DNA of 64,000 nt from positions 188,501 through 252,500 of the forward strand of contig OX359192.1 in assembly GCA_947172415.1 (NCBI GenBank), given 5' to 3'. Source of the DNA: Chondrosia reniformis (taxonomy: Eukaryota > Porifera > Demospongiae > Chondrillida > Chondrillidae). A model generated the notes under the pieces. The model was not told the DNA's origin, searched no databases, and worked only from the letters and a program-made list of their open reading frames with translations. The stretch's first letter is position 1, and every line of letters begins with the position of its first letter. A program made the translations under genes and the position numbers. Positions 16,617 through 29,400 of the stretch are shown piece after piece.

Positions 16617-18671
16617 ATGGCTGAAAGTTTGGATGCTTCAAGCGCATCAGAAACATCCTCTCTTGGCTCAGTTTCTTCAAGATCCACTCTATCAGAACTA
16701 TCATCCTCCCAATCTACTTCTTTCAGATCCATCAATGGAAGAAATGGAAGATGGAGAGCAGAAACTTGTAAAAGAAGACTGCAAGTGTTTCTCTTTGGAG
16801 CTGTCTTGGGAGTTGTCATCAGCTGTGCCTCACTACAGCTCATACTTCACATCTCTGGTCAGCCCAATGGTATCCATGGCAACAGAAAAGCAAAACTTTC
16901 AGAAGAGATAAAATTTTCAGCACTAAATGGTATTCATAAAAATTTCCTCAGAATGGCAAGCAAAGAGTTAAATGTCCTCCTTCCTATTACATACTACATT
17001 CTAGTGAGTGAAGACACACTAGATGTACTGAAACAGACCACTCTTTACACAAAGGACACTAACAAGAGGATAATGGTTCTCTCCAAATCATTCTCTTCAC
17101 AACCATCTCCAAATGATGCCCCCCCTGGACGAGGTGTTGAACATGTAAAGGATGATGGATTAAGTTTACTGAACCTTTTAGAGAGTGTCTGCCAGGAACC
17201 AGAGGTTGTGGCAAAGTGGACAGTCTTTGTTGATAAGACTGTTTACATTAAGGAGCATATCCTGCAACCTGCCTTTCAGAGGTTACCATGGCAACACCCC
17301 TTATATATGGGATGGCCCCAGCTAACTGATGATGGCCGAATGGTGTGTGCAGGTGGAGGCATTGTGGCCATGAGCAGATTGATGATAGACAAGCTGTGCA
17401 ACTTCCTCCACCTCTGCACTGCCGAGGAGAACTCAGACCCATTTCTAGCTCTTGGAGAATGCATTCATCAAATCGGCTTTGAATGTACCAACTTGAGCTT
17501 AATTACACATGAGCATATAAGTTACCATGGTAAAGCTAATGATAAAATGGAGTATAGCACCTACCCCAGCATGATATATGGAATTAAAAGAAAGGTAGAC
17601 CTTCTCAAGGCAATGTGGATGGACCTGAAGGAACAGTTAAGAGAGATCACTGAATCTATGGAGGGCTCCATGGTTGCATTTTGGTCTATGGAACCATATC
17701 TCCCCTACCTCAGGGTACAGGGGCACGACTCAAGCATCAACAGACACAAACATGATGAGACTTGGGAGCTGTTGAAACATGGAAATATTTACAGCGAACT
17801 GCTTCCAGAGGCTATTGTCAAACTGACACCTTACCAGGCAACTGAAGAGGAACCAGTTAGAAGGAAGGCGAAACAGTTTCTCCTCAAAATGTTACACACA
17901 CTTGACAAAGATGAATCTGGTCAGTTTGAAGTGGACTCATTCTATCGGAGGATTGTCCCAAGCGTTGGAGTGGAGTACAAGATCACATTTGAAGGGAAAG
18001 AGGGGAACAGTGCAGAAGTAGCGTATTATACTGTGAGTATGCAAAGGTCATTAGGAGGTCACCACTTGACTGGACGAAGGGACTCAGTTGATTGGCCGGC
18101 TCAGCATGTGGTAATTGTTGTGTGGATGGCAGGTGCTGAAGAGATTCACATATTTTTGAAGAGAAATGAACACTTGTTGCAGAATGAGGAAAGTATTGAG
18201 ATACACTTTATAGTGTCAGAGGATATACCCCTGCCAAATGAAGATCTGCCATCAGGTGTTACATTACATCATTCAAAAGGGTCTACTCCATTGGACGGTT
18301 TGGCCAAACACTGTCCTGTTGTGGACAGCACCTCCATTCTCCTCTTCACAGAAGGGGGGACCATTCTCACAAAGGCCTTCCTGTCCAACTGTGTCATGCT
18401 ATCAGTGCTACAACACCAAATATATCATCCAATTGGCCTCTCCCAGATATCCGATGAAAAGTGTCAAAGGGCCACTGCTCGTCAGCCATTGCACAATTTG
18501 GAAGACAGATCCATAAACTCATTTTGTGGTTTTGGAATGGATTTCAAAGCTGTGTTAGGATCAGTGGAAACAATTCCAGAAAATTTCAAAATGTCTGATT
18601 TTGTGTCTGAAATGATGCTCAGAGGACTACATGTCTTTAGAACAGTAGAGCCCGGGCTCTTATTTTGCTAA
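16617..18671 (+). CDS. Chondroitin polymerizing factor-like type II membrane protein
   Basis: Single-exon protein of 684 aa, starting at MAESLDASSA (an in-frame ATG at 16533 would add 28 residues). A short Ser-rich cytosolic tail is followed by one membrane segment at about residues 57-80 (FLFGAVLGVVISCASLQLIL), the Golgi type II topology of this family. The lumenal part follows the CHSY/CHPF plan. The first glycosyltransferase-like domain has LYMGWPQ and CAGGGIVAMSR. A linker follows, and then a second domain with LLFTEGGTILTKAFLSNC and the C-terminal LHVFRTVEPGLL. These resemble CHPF more than catalytic CHSY. The acidic DXD-type motifs expected in the catalytic domains are absent (FVDKTVY in the first, FTEGGT in the second), so it is probably a non-catalytic partner. 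It starts 157 bp after GALT. The family is fairly sure; the exact paralog is not. Confidence 0.75.
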   Translation: MAESLDASSASETSSLGSVSSRSTLSELSSSQSTSFRSINGRNGRWRAETCKRRLQVFLFGAVLGVVISCASLQLILHISGQPNGIHGNRKAKLSEEIKFSALNGIHKNFLRMASKELNVLLPITYYILVSEDTLDVLKQTTLYTKDTNKRIMVLSKSFSSQPSPNDAPPGRGVEHVKDDGLSLLNLLESVCQEPEVVAKWTVFVDKTVYIKEHILQPAFQRLPWQHPLYMGWPQLTDDGRMVCAGGGIVAMSRLMIDKLCNFLHLCTAEENSDPFLALGECIHQIGFECTNLSLITHEHISYHGKANDKMEYSTYPSMIYGIKRKVDLLKAMWMDLKEQLREITESMEGSMVAFWSMEPYLPYLRVQGHDSSINRHKHDETWELLKHGNIYSELLPEAIVKLTPYQATEEEPVRRKAKQFLLKMLHTLDKDESGQFEVDSFYRRIVPSVGVEYKITFEGKEGNSAEVAYYTVSMQRSLGGHHLTGRRDSVDWPAQHVVIVVWMAGAEEIHIFLKRNEHLLQNEESIEIHFIVSEDIPLPNEDLPSGVTLHHSKGSTPLDGLAKHCPVVDSTSILLFTEGGTILTKAFLSNCVMLSVLQHQIYHPIGLSQISDEKCQRATARQPLHNLEDRSINSFCGFGMDFKAVLGSVETIPENFKMSDFVSEMMLRGLHVFRTVEPGLLFC

Positions 18672-18858
18672 AGAAGAGCCTAACATATCAAGATAATTTT
18701 AAACTTTAAATACATTACAATGACAATTTCATTTGAAAATAACATACATGCTTATATTATGTATAAATATATACGTATATACAAAATGAACCAGATATTA
18801 ATTTGTAATTTACCACTAGTTAAATATAAATTATTGTCTCATTCAACAAGGTGATTCT

Positions 18859-19997
18859 TTATTTTTTTCCTAGTTCTTTCTCGTAATCTCTTAGCTGCTT
18901 GATAAAACCCATGTTTGGACAAGTTACTTGTCTGTTTGAATGGACTGTTGTAGCTGCATCCTTCATTGACATACTATGACTATATAGCAGAAATACACAT
19001 ATACACAGGTTAATGGACTGTATGTGCCAGTATCAATGGTGAGTTCGTTGAGAAGCATGTCAAAGTTTTTCAGAGTTAGCTTATTCAAAATTAATATAGA
19101 GAGAGGTTGACTGTATAAAGACTACCTAGTCTCACTCCCATAGGTCACCACTATGGAGAGGTTGACTGTATAAAGACTACCTAGTCTCACTCCCATAGGT
19201 CACCAATATAGAGAGGTTGACTGTATAAAGACTACCTAGTCTCACTCCCATAGGTCACCACTATGGAGAGGTTGACTGTATAAAGACTACCTAGTCTCCT
19301 GGTCTAGAAAAGATACTTGAGTATGTGGTGAACTCACTGTTTCATAAGATAAGCAACCACAACTGTGGTAGATCTACTGACACCTGCATTGCAGTGCACA
19401 AGGAGCCTAACCCCCTCCGCATGAGCTTCATGTATAAACTGGTTTGTCTCCTTGAAGTGTTTTTTGATAAAGTAGCTAGGTATGTCATCTGCTGCTATTC
19501 CAAGGTAGGTGAACGCATCACCATATAATTCTGACTTTGGGTTGAACCCATTTTCATAGTGTTTCTCTGATGCCATATTCAACACGCGAGTTATTTTTAG
19601 CTCATTCAGTGTAGCAATATCTTTACTGTGCGTAAGGTTGCCAAGATACAGTCGAAATCCACTGTCACTTTGGTATATTAAATCCGGAAACTATAGTAAG
19701 ATAATAAGATACAAGGAATAATTAACTATATCGCTCACATCAGTCTAATATAGTAAGAATTGATGGTTTGGTTAGCAGATCAATAGCTTCAACTCTTCAT
19801 TGCATTGGAATGAATATAATGGTATTCTAATATTTCCCTTAGTCCACCGCCGCCGACTAAGTTATCTATCAAACCTTTTGTTTCAACGATTCCCGAATAA
19901 CATCAAAGTTAGACGAACTTGGAAAAAGCGAACTTTGGAGATATCCTGGCGACTCGTACGTTCCAAGTAACTTGGAAAAGATACCCCCTCTTGCCAT
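18859..19997 (-). CDS. Atypical dual-specificity protein phosphatase
   Basis: Three exons on the minus strand (19875-19997, 19338-19690, 18859-18973) give 591 bp, 196 aa. The catalytic signature is LLVHCNAGVSRSTTVVVAYL, a match to HCxxGxxRS with nucleophilic Cys and phosphate-binding Arg. The upstream FRLYLGNL ... LKITRVLNMA block and the later DDIPSYF, where the Asp can act as general acid, are standard for small DUSPs. The C-terminal exon ends CPNMGFIKQLRDYEKELGKK, the usual last helix. No substrate-docking rhodanese domain is present, so it belongs with atypical DUSPs of the DUSP19/28 kind. The substrate cannot be told. The second intron holds a 55-bp tandem repeat. Confidence 0.85.
19090..19305. 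repeat. 55-bp minisatellite in DUSP intron 2, about four copies
   Basis: Units contain gaggttgactgtataaagac and tacctagtctcactcccata followed by ggtcaccactatgga. The array is truncated at its right end and all copies are nearly identical. Confidence 0.9.
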
Positions 19998-20135
19998 CCT
20001 CCAATGGCAATCTTGCGAAATACGACCACATCCACTACATTGCTGGGTACTTATTGCGCAATGATAGATTCATGATGCATTGTGTGAATTACAAAAATAC
20101 ATAATGGTAATCACTGGAGAACAGGAAGTAAACAC

Positions 20136-23100
20136 TTATCCAGTTGAAAACAGGAAGCAGGTATAGCAGCAGAGTGTGGGTATGTAGTCTGTGCACATAT
20201 CAGGTGTGATCCGACCGCATATACTGTGAGAATCCTCGCAGACTAAGAGAGAAAATAGAACAAGTCAAGAATCCAGAACTAATCAATGGACATTTCTAAA
20301 TAATGGAATCTTGAAATTTTATCATACATATGCACTTGGAATATCAAGGTCTTGTGAATGTAATTTAGACTTACAACAAGAGATACCGTCATTGCAGGTT
20401 CTGTACTTGATTGGCTTTCGTCTGTGTGCGCATTTGCTGTCAAGTACCTGTGTATTGCTGAACTGAATGAAGCAAAGCACATTTCTTGTTTGAAACCCTC
20501 CATCACATGTCCTAGTGCACTGCAACGACAAACACATAGTACACAAGTTTTAATTCATTGATATACTGTGCTACTTGTAGAGCCTTACTCCATGATAACA
20601 CTATACATGAAGAGTTTAGTATATTTTCCACTTATTAACATTTAATGAGTTGATGGCTGTATATCACTTGGATCGGCCATCTTATTTGAATTTTCAAAAT
20701 CTACACAAGTTGGTGGCTCTAACTTACTGGGGACCACCGTGTTGTATACCAACGCGGCTCCAAAGGGGCACATGGTCGATCTCGAAGAACCAATGAGCAG
20801 GATCCAGAAGTGGGTGGGGCTGGAACAGTCGCACTACAGGTAGCTAGATCCACCGTGTCCCTAGTTATGACAGATAAACATCTGACAGATCTATGTCTGG
20901 TTCCCTTGTGGCAAAGTGGCTCGCACTGGAGGGGGAGAGTGAGACTAGTACACTAATTTCTCTTTTCACTATTAAAGTGTCGTTGAACTCACAGGTCCAT
21001 AGTCTCCAACCTCGTAGTACAGTGGTGTAGGGCAGGTATCCCTTGTGTAGGGATCACTTGGCTTTAGAGATATCACAAATGTGGTATTTGGAACTGTTGT
21101 AATGTTGGCTATCTCAGGGCACATCTTTAGCTCAATGTTGGCACTCCTCTCGCAGGCAATGTTGACTACCATACACTGATACTTGCCAACATCTTCAGGT
21201 TGAAAGTCATCAATTTTGAGCTCGCTAAAGGAGTCACCTTGTATGATGGTTATGCGGTCGCTACTGACAACCTCAGCAGTTCCTTCCTCAAAAGTGGTTC
21301 TTGTCCAGGTAAAGTTTGCTGGAGGGACTCCCAGAGCTGAACAAACGAGACTGATGGCCGTAGTGTTTGAGCTGATGTAGTACACATTTTGAGATGATGG
21401 TACAACTGGTATTACCCGCTCCCCCGGTCTATCCACCAACCCATCTGGGTCTGCTTGGATCTCTGGACACACTATACACACATAATGTGTACTATACAGT
21501 AAGTGTACAATGTATTGTACACCATATAATATTGTATACTGAATATTGTACACCATATAATATTATATACTGAATATTGTACACCATATAATATTGTATA
21601 CTGAATATTGTACACCATATAATATTGTATACTGAATATTGTACACTGTATGTGCATTGTATATATAATGTGGTCATTATTTTCTCACTCAAAATTGTCA
21701 CTTCTGAGGTAGCACGGTCCACTAGAAAGGACCCATCACTACTCAGCCTGCTGGTTGCTATGCACTCAATAGTTCCTCCAAATGAGAGGCTCAAGGCATC
21801 AAAGCACAGCTGGCTACTGTGAACATTGTCCAACAAGGTTTGGTTGAACGGCTCTCCGTTCCTCAGCCAAGTGATGTTGGCCGGAAGGCCTTCTTCTGGC
21901 TGGGAGGGGAACCCCCCTCCATTCTCCAGGTTGCAGTCAATAAAGAGTCGGTCACCAAGAGTGATAAGAAACGTGGAACCAATATTTCCCTGCAGACTCT
22001 TTCCGTTGATTGCCTCAGGGCCCACAATTATAGACCTGTTACCTCGCTGAATTGTGGGGACTTCATACACTAAGGGATATACATAGTCTTATTTAATGTG
22101 GGGATGGCAACTAGCCAAAATGGGCTGTTACATAAAGGCAACAAACTGGCTTCTTATTAAAAGACACATTTATAGTTTCAGTTTCATAACAGCAACAGCT
22201 TTCAGGCCCAGTAGAAGAAGGAAAAAAAGAAAAGAAGTAAGAAAGGACTCCTGTATCTTCATCCAAAGCTCTCTCCAGGTTTAGTTCCCCTATAGGCTCT
22301 TTTACAGAATAGGCACAGCATGTACTTAGGAAAATGGTATCTTAGATTTTTCATAGACTATTTTGTTGGACTTGCTTACTTAGCTCAGAATATATTGGTT
22401 AGTGTTTATATACGTTTTCAGATGCACCCACCGTTGACTCTGGATCCCACTCGCTGGTAGGACACTGGGTTCTCTGCTACACAAAATACATCTCTACTGT
22501 CACTTATCATTGTATTCCCTATCTCCAAGGTGCTCGACCTATTCGTGGAGGTGATTCTATATCTTCCATCAAAGTCTCCATCATTGATGGGAACCATGAA
22601 TTTTCCATAGGACCACAAGAACCTGACAGATCCATCTGGTAGACCAGTGTCATTTTGCAGCTTGCAGGTGAGTATGCCTGTCTGGTTGGCCGCCACATGC
22701 AGGGTCTCACCAACAGTAGCCGATGCTGTCATTAGTGGGATCTCCATGGGAACGGGTGTGGGGTTCCCTTGTACTATTATAGGACCTCTTAGGACTAGGT
22801 ATTGCATAAAAGACACAAAGTATTACGCAAGCAGTATCGTATGTCATAATAACATATGAATGATACAGTCTCACCACGCTATAATAACTTGGTTACTTTA
22901 GCTGAATATAAATATATTATACAGTTCTATATATCACTAAAAATCTCAACATGTCGATTCTCTTAAGATAATATAAAGGCAATAGTGGAGGCATTGCTAT
23001 TCACATACAACTGCTATATAAACGAATGCATTGCAAGTCACCGAGTATAATGATATGTGGGCGTAAGTGTACCTCCAAATTGAGTGGTAGCTGTAGTTGT

Positions 23101-25595
23101 CTTAGCCTCAGAGATAGCTCTGCAGGTGAATGTAGTGTCATCTCCATAAACTGTTGGAAACACTTCTAAAGTACTTGTCTTTCGTAATACATTTGTACTA
23201 ATTGTGATTCTCTCCAGAAATGAGTTGTTGCCAACGCTAGTCTCATTGAGCAATATCAACATTGGAGGGTCCCCGTACAGCCAATCAATGCTTAGGAGTG
23301 GAGGGTTGGCAAAGCTGACATCACAGTGTATCTTACCTCGGCTTCCCTCAGCTGTCCACAAGTTTCCACCAATTCGTATTTGTGTTTCCTGAGACGAGAG
23401 CAAGGCCTCAGGTCGACGGATGTCTGGATAGGGCAGTAGGGGACCGAGAGTTAAGATGGGACCACTCTCTAGTGAGTTAACAGTGCTACACTCAAATGAA
23501 CTCCCAACCACATTGGTGGCACTGCAGCAGTAGTGGTCTACCCTGACCTCGGTGAGGTTCTCCAGGACCAAGAGATCAGGGAGAGTTGAATTTATGGGAA
23601 AGTTGTTTTTCCTCCATTCATATGTGGGTTGGGGAATTCCCCTCTGAGCAAGGTCACATAACAGGGTGACCGATTTGCCCAGTATGACATAGACATCTGT
23701 TCCAACCTGTGCAGTCATATTACCGGGCAGGTAGACCGAGGGCTGCTTCTGAAACGGACCCCTCAAGACATCAGGTGATTGTACAATCTCTGAATTAAAA
23801 AATAGGAAATGGTTTTTATAATTAAAACTATCAGATTTAAGGTCTAAATAAACAATCCCTTAATTTAAAATGAGTTTTATACCCTAAACTTTATGATGAT
23901 ATGCCCATTTTGTTTCTAGGTCCTTTCTTGGAGCCATATGAATTATTTATTTATTTATATTATTTACTTATATTAGATTACCTTAGTATATTGTAACTTG
24001 CACTGTATATATATAACAGCTATAATTAATATTATACTCTAGTGTATAATAATGACAGTAGTTGTACAGTTTCATATATAGCTATGGAACTAAGTGGTAC
24101 ATATGCGTTTGTCTCCAGTATGGTTCTCACCAATTCCAGATCTTAAGAGTGTACTGGCCGAATCTCTTCCGGCAATGTTGCTTGCCACACAAGTGTAATT
24201 GCCTTCAGCCAGTGTCTCATTAGTGACTTGAACAGTTAGTGCAGTAGTGTTCTCCCCAGATATAACCTCGTCATTCTTGAGCCACTGAATAGCGGGTAAG
24301 GGATCCGATTGGAGGATATCACACAGTATGTTTACGCTGTTACCCAATCGGACAGTGTTGTTACTGCCAATGACAACCTGGATGCTTCCAAATGGCACTA
24401 TTGAGCTGCTACGTATGGGGAACCTGGGAACTCCCTTCCTGATCAAGGGTGCCAAAACTGCAATAATTAGATGCGAATGTCTTTATGAAACAGTTGACAG
24501 ATCTTACTATAGTTGGTTACAGTTAGAGGAGAATAATCTGAAACACCTTTTACCTTGGATCAATGGATGCACATAAGGAAACATATAAATAGAGTAAAGT
24601 TGTTTCTCCTATCCTTGCGAGGCAGACTTGGGACAGGTGTATAATGCTGTTGTCTAATGGATCAGTCTAAAGATGTTCTATACTTGATCAACCAGTATGT
24701 GTGTGTTAGACAAGACTTACAGCATTCCATGATAGATGTGGTAGCAAGTGTAGATCCATCACTATTGGTACAGTTACAAATGTAAGTCTTTAAAAAGTCA
24801 AATTCTGGCGATTCAGGTGGATTTCTCACATCTACAAGAGAAAGCATGCCGAATGCCACCTCCTGTCTGCCCTCAATTGTAGGGACAAGCTCTCTACCAA
24901 TTTGAAAGTTACAAGTCACAGGTTGACGTGTTAGACCAGTTGGAATGCAGGAAATGAGGAGACTCCCTATAGATTGACCCTTCTCCAGACAGATGTTACA
25001 ACCACTTGTCAAAAATGTAGTAGGAATAAAGTCTTCAATGGACGGAATATTACTGCAGTTTGTCTCAATTTGAGGTGGAGCTTTGAGAATAGATAGATAA
25101 AATTGACATTATAAAATTGTAAATTTTAGCTAATTTCTTGTTCTACGTGTCAAAAACTAAAACAGGAAATAGTTTATAGTCTTGTGAAGCGGATCAATAT
25201 TGCTTTGTTCCAACTCTTAAACTTACCAAATATTCTCACCCTGGTTGTTTTGCGCACACATCTAAAATTGGGTCTGAAACTGTATGAGCAAGCCTCACAC
25301 GTGTAGTCACCATCAGTGCCATCATCAGCTCCCGAGTCTAAGGCAGTCCTGTTAATTATAATCTGTAAAGGGTTTTGCCCAAGAAACACTTTTCGTCTTG
25401 TTTCATTGCCTTCTATTTCCAACGGAGGTGTCTCCAGGTCAGGGCGGAAGAACCACCTGACTGATGATTCATTTATATTTAAACTCAAAGATCTGTGAGA
25501 AAACTGATGACAATCAAGGATGAGGATGACATCGGCTGCAATGCGTAGATTGTCATAGTCCTCAATGCTAGCATATCTGGGGATCTCCCTAAACT
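20136..25595 (-). CDS. Ig-TSP1-PLAC matrix protein, diverged inverted paralog with a frame break
   Basis: Exons in coding order: 25227-25595, 24721-25080, 24131-24457, 23073-23789, 22432-22794, 21689-22069, 20993-21471, 20728-20927, 20375-20519, 20136-20242. Number, order, phases and domain content match the two plus-strand genes: one Ig per exon, one double-Ig exon, TSP1 (CTRTCDGGFQTRN) and a C-terminal PLAC exon (CEDSHSICGR...CCYTC). The TSP1 exon of 145 bp is the same length as its counterpart. Exon 20728-20927 is 200 bp, not 198, and in the incoming frame it reaches TAA near 20865, so it carries a frameshift or uses an internal acceptor. No LDLa exon was found. The signal-peptide exon is unresolved; an ATG mini-exon at 26155-26172 (MKLFLQ, then GTAAGA) is a possible start. 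Protein divergence from the other two copies is large. Confidence 0.75.
21511..21648. repeat. 31-bp AT-rich tandem repeat in intron
   Basis: About four copies of aatattgtacaccatataat followed by attgtatactg, in the intron between Ig exons of the inverted matrix-protein gene. Confidence 0.85.
22195..22355 (-). mobile_element. Diverged partial copy of the 6701-7018 element
   Basis: The reverse complement matches the internal part of the element at 6701-7018, including gagcctataggggaactaaa and the gaaaaatctaagataccatt block, with scattered substitutions. The terminal inverted repeats are not evident here. It lies in an intron of the inverted matrix-protein gene. Confidence 0.6.
23979..24012. 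mobile_element. Isolated terminal repeat of the candidate MITE
   Basis: attaccttagtatattgtaa followed by cttgcactgtatat matches the right end of the element at 6701-7018, including a few bases inside it. No matching left end was found nearby, so this is a solo or eroded copy in an intron. Confidence 0.5.
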
Positions 25596-26415
25596 CTGTA
25601 GACACTAAATGGAGCAAGAGTTATAACACACAAGTGTATCAGCTCTGTATATACATGTAGAGAATCATAACTACCCAATACATCACTAGAGATGCATGCA
25701 TCATGCTATAGTGATCTACCAACCTCACATCCACACAATTATTATATGTACACATGGTATAAATACAAAGAATCCATATATATAGAAGGACAAGGTTGAC
25801 ACGACACATTATTCTTTGATGTCACGTGAACCTTGCCCATTATATTTATTTTTATCGCTTGACTCAGCTTTGCGGTTTTCACCGCGCCGCCATCAAACGG
25901 AGGCCGCAACCTGGCGAAAACAAAAGATGGGCGCCGTTATATCACTTGGACCTAAAGAACGCCGTTAACTATAATACCAAACACGTATAGTCTCTGTTTA
26001 TCTTACGTGTGCAAACTTACGGAAATCTGAGCTCTGAACGATCAAATAAGTACAGAATGACCAAACTGCAGCAACCTACACGTACACAACTAACCGTTCA
26101 CACCATGCCACTCTGCTGCAAGCGGCTGCTAATACGATAACGTATATATCTTACCTGTAGGAACAGCTTCATTCGGACGGCTGCGAGCGAGATGTGGAAG
26201 ATACGAGGGTCGAAACAGTATTATTGTACATGAATTTGAAAGGGTAACTACGTCACTGTAATAGTATACGTATAGCCGGCATTTGTTTACAATAATACAA
26301 GACAGTTGGTTTGGGTGTCAAAAACAAACAAACAAATACATCATACATGATACATATATACATGAAGTGGACAAAGTAATTTAAATTCAAAGCAATGAGA
26401 TTAATAGTGAGAGGA
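25596..26415. other. 5' region of the inverted matrix gene; HAUS6 3' flank
   Basis: Upstream of the first recognised Ig exon I see no LDLa exon and no convincing hydrophobic leader in the right phase. Candidates are the mini-exon 26155-26172 and an open stretch near 25680-25710 encoding a short hydrophobic peptide, whose donor phase does not fit. The stretch 25850-25940 is GC-rich and may be promoter. The right end is the 3' flank of HAUS6. Confidence 0.4.
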
Positions 26416-29400
26416 CTAGGTCAAGGGAATGGATAAGTTTGAAGGCAAACTTTCTGAAAAGATGTCCTTTCTGGTTGCTGCTACACCTTTCTGTTTGAGA
26501 GTTGTGTACACGAGTGTCTTACCTGAGAAGGATTTGGAAGTGTCTGCTCCAGCAGATACACGTGAGGAGCTGGTCGCTACTGGAGTGAAGCTGATGAGAT
26601 TGGGAACTGATTCTCTCTGAGGAGAGGTCAAAGGTCGGAGGCACTGGAAGTAGCCGAGTATGTCAGATGCACCAGCTGGATCATTTGGCAGGTCTAAGAG
26701 AGTTGTGTTGTTGTTAGGGACTGTCCCCAGTTGACTGCTGTCCTCATGCAGTGAGCTTATCAATGAAGTGAAGGAGACTTCACTGGTGGAATGGGAGTGT
26801 GACTGGTTCTTCTGATTGGCTGGCGAGTCCTCCAATAGGGAGGCCTCCCTGAATGGCGTTGGGGGGTCAGAGGGGAGTAGAAAGTCATCTGGTATCATTT
26901 CTGGAGACACTGAGCCATTGTCATCATTAAGTTCAAGATCAGCAACCATATTGGAAAGGATGTCCGTATTAGGAAAGGTCTGAGTGACAGAATCACTGTC
27001 TGTCCCAGAGGTGTCAGTAATGGTGGAAACGTCACTTGCAACATCTCTGCACTGAGGGATGGCTGATGGAGAAGGTTGTGGAAAGGATTGTACCTCTTTA
27101 ACCAATTCAGCTGCAGAGGTTGGATGGAGAGTTGGAGAGCTGTGAGAGGCTGGATGGAGAGTCGGAGATACCTGATGTGAGCTGTGAGAGGTTGGATGGA
27201 GAGTCGGAGATGCCTGATGTGAGCTGTGAGAGGCTGGATGGAGAGTCGGAGATGACTGATGTGAGCTGTGAGAGGCTGGATGGAGAGTCGGAGATGCCTG
27301 ATGTGAGCTGTGAGAGGCTGGATGGAGAGTCGGAGATGCCTGATGTGAGCTGTGAGAGGCTGGATGGAGAGTCGGAGATGCCTGATGTGAGCTGTGAGAG
27401 GCTGGATGGAGAGTCGGAGATGCCTGATGTGAGCTGTGAGAGGCTGGATGGAGAGTCGGAGATGCCTGATGTGAGCTGTAAGAGGTTGGTCTATTTTCAG
27501 CTGATAAGTCTGATTGCGATCTTTGGAGAAAGATGTTTCTATCTTCTACTAAAAAGGAGCTTGATTGCAAAGAAGTTTCTTCCAAATTCAATTTTCTTGC
27601 TTCTACAAAACTGCCAGCCGGTTGACTGAGGGTGTGAGTTACTGAAAGAGGTGATTGTGATGGAGTTACTTTGGTCAGTCTCGCCCTCTCATGTGAATGT
27701 CTTGGAGGATGACTGACTGATAAAGTTGCATCATTCACGACTGTCTGATCTCCTACAATTAAACAAGACCAACAAGAGGTGAATGCATGTACTTTATATA
27801 GAAGATATACATACATGCGTATGAGGTCTGAATACAGAGGATGGGTGTAGACACTATACATACGTACGTATGTACCTCTATAAGGAGGTGTTCTTGCTAG
27901 CTTGTCTCGTGTTACAAATGCTTCAGAATCTGTTTGGAGTGCAGCCACTGGATCAGTAATGCAATGCAACTATAGAATAGAGGTCAAAAATCAGAGTGTG
28001 AAACAAATACATGCATGCTGCCTTCCCATTAGCTTGAAGCTTATTCAAACTAAACTGATTCTCGTGTGATAAATAATGGGTAAGGCCTAAAGTATTAAAT
28101 ATGAATCACTAAACTTGGTGATATAACACATTATAATTAGTAACCTGCTATACTATGTACATACGTACGTACTTATGTGTGATAATGTGGTACTCACATG
28201 AGTCACACCTGGTGCTTCTGTCCTGGAGGAGCCAGCACTGCCCAGGAGAGGACTGAGGTCTCCTTGTGCCACATCTGAGGCAATCTCCTCAGCCAGTATC
28301 TCTTGAGCAGCCACTGGCTTTAGGATCTCATATGGGGCCATACCCACCAGAGTAGGGGGTGTGGCCCTGACCTGTGGGTACTGGGGTGATGTCACAGTGG
28401 GCGTGGCCCTGACCTGTGGGTACTGGGGTGATGTCACAGTGGGTGTGGCCCTGGCCTGTGGGTGCTGGGGTGATGTCACAGAGGGCGTGGCCCTGGCCTG
28501 TGGGTGCTGGGGTGATGTTCTATTCTGTGCTGTGTCAGCAATCTGCCAGGTCAGCAGAGAGGAAGCAAAGGTTGTAGGTACGGAAGATAGTGGAGATGAG
28601 AAGGGGGAAAGAATACTTGATTTATCAACTGTCAAGGAATGTGTAAGATTGTAAGATCTGTGTTTAGCTTTAGTGTTTTGGATCCTCTTGTGGTCTCTCT
28701 TTCTAGTCACAAGAGAGGTCCTAGTGACCGGACCTGCAGGGTTCTGAAGGGAGGAAGTGTCTTGCTGAACATGTCTGCTGCCCTCCTCGTCCTTCTTCCT
28801 GACTGGCAGCTTGGTTGTATGTGGGTGGAGCAGGCCATCCAGGAACGCCAGGGGGTTCCCCTTAAGGGGAGATTGTGCAGTTTTTTGTAGAGAAGCACTC
28901 ATTATGGAGTTCCTGACTCTTTCTATGGCTTCCTCCTCAGACTCTACAATACACCAGTCAGCAAGCTCAGACTAAAGTCATTATTAACATACGTACATAC
29001 GTAGCTACAATTGATGGCATGTAGCGTGTTATTGGAATACAAAAGTGGTCATAGGACATGTGTACCGTACATACGTGTATATACAGTACCTTTAGTTTCT
29101 GGAAGGCTGAGTGGGTGGAACTGCTGTACTAACTGAAGGGGTTTACCCTTTTTAGGTGAAGGGGGAAAGAGGGTCAGTCCAAAAGCCTATTTGCACCACA
29201 AAACAGAAAGTCATGACTTGAACACCCAATGTGAGCTGTTTCTCTTACCTGAAGATCCCTCCCACTTGGAATATACTTGTGTGATGTGATCAGCTGGTTC
29301 TGCACCGTCTCAATATAGGAGGAGAGCTTCTCAGATAAGTCACTTAATTCAGATCTGCATACACATGCAGATACAACATGTTTACATAAATACTAACACA

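Noticed and set aside
27120-27629. Plus-strand open frame with repeated CERLDGESEMPDVS
   Set aside because: Antisense shadow of the HAUS6 coding minisatellite.
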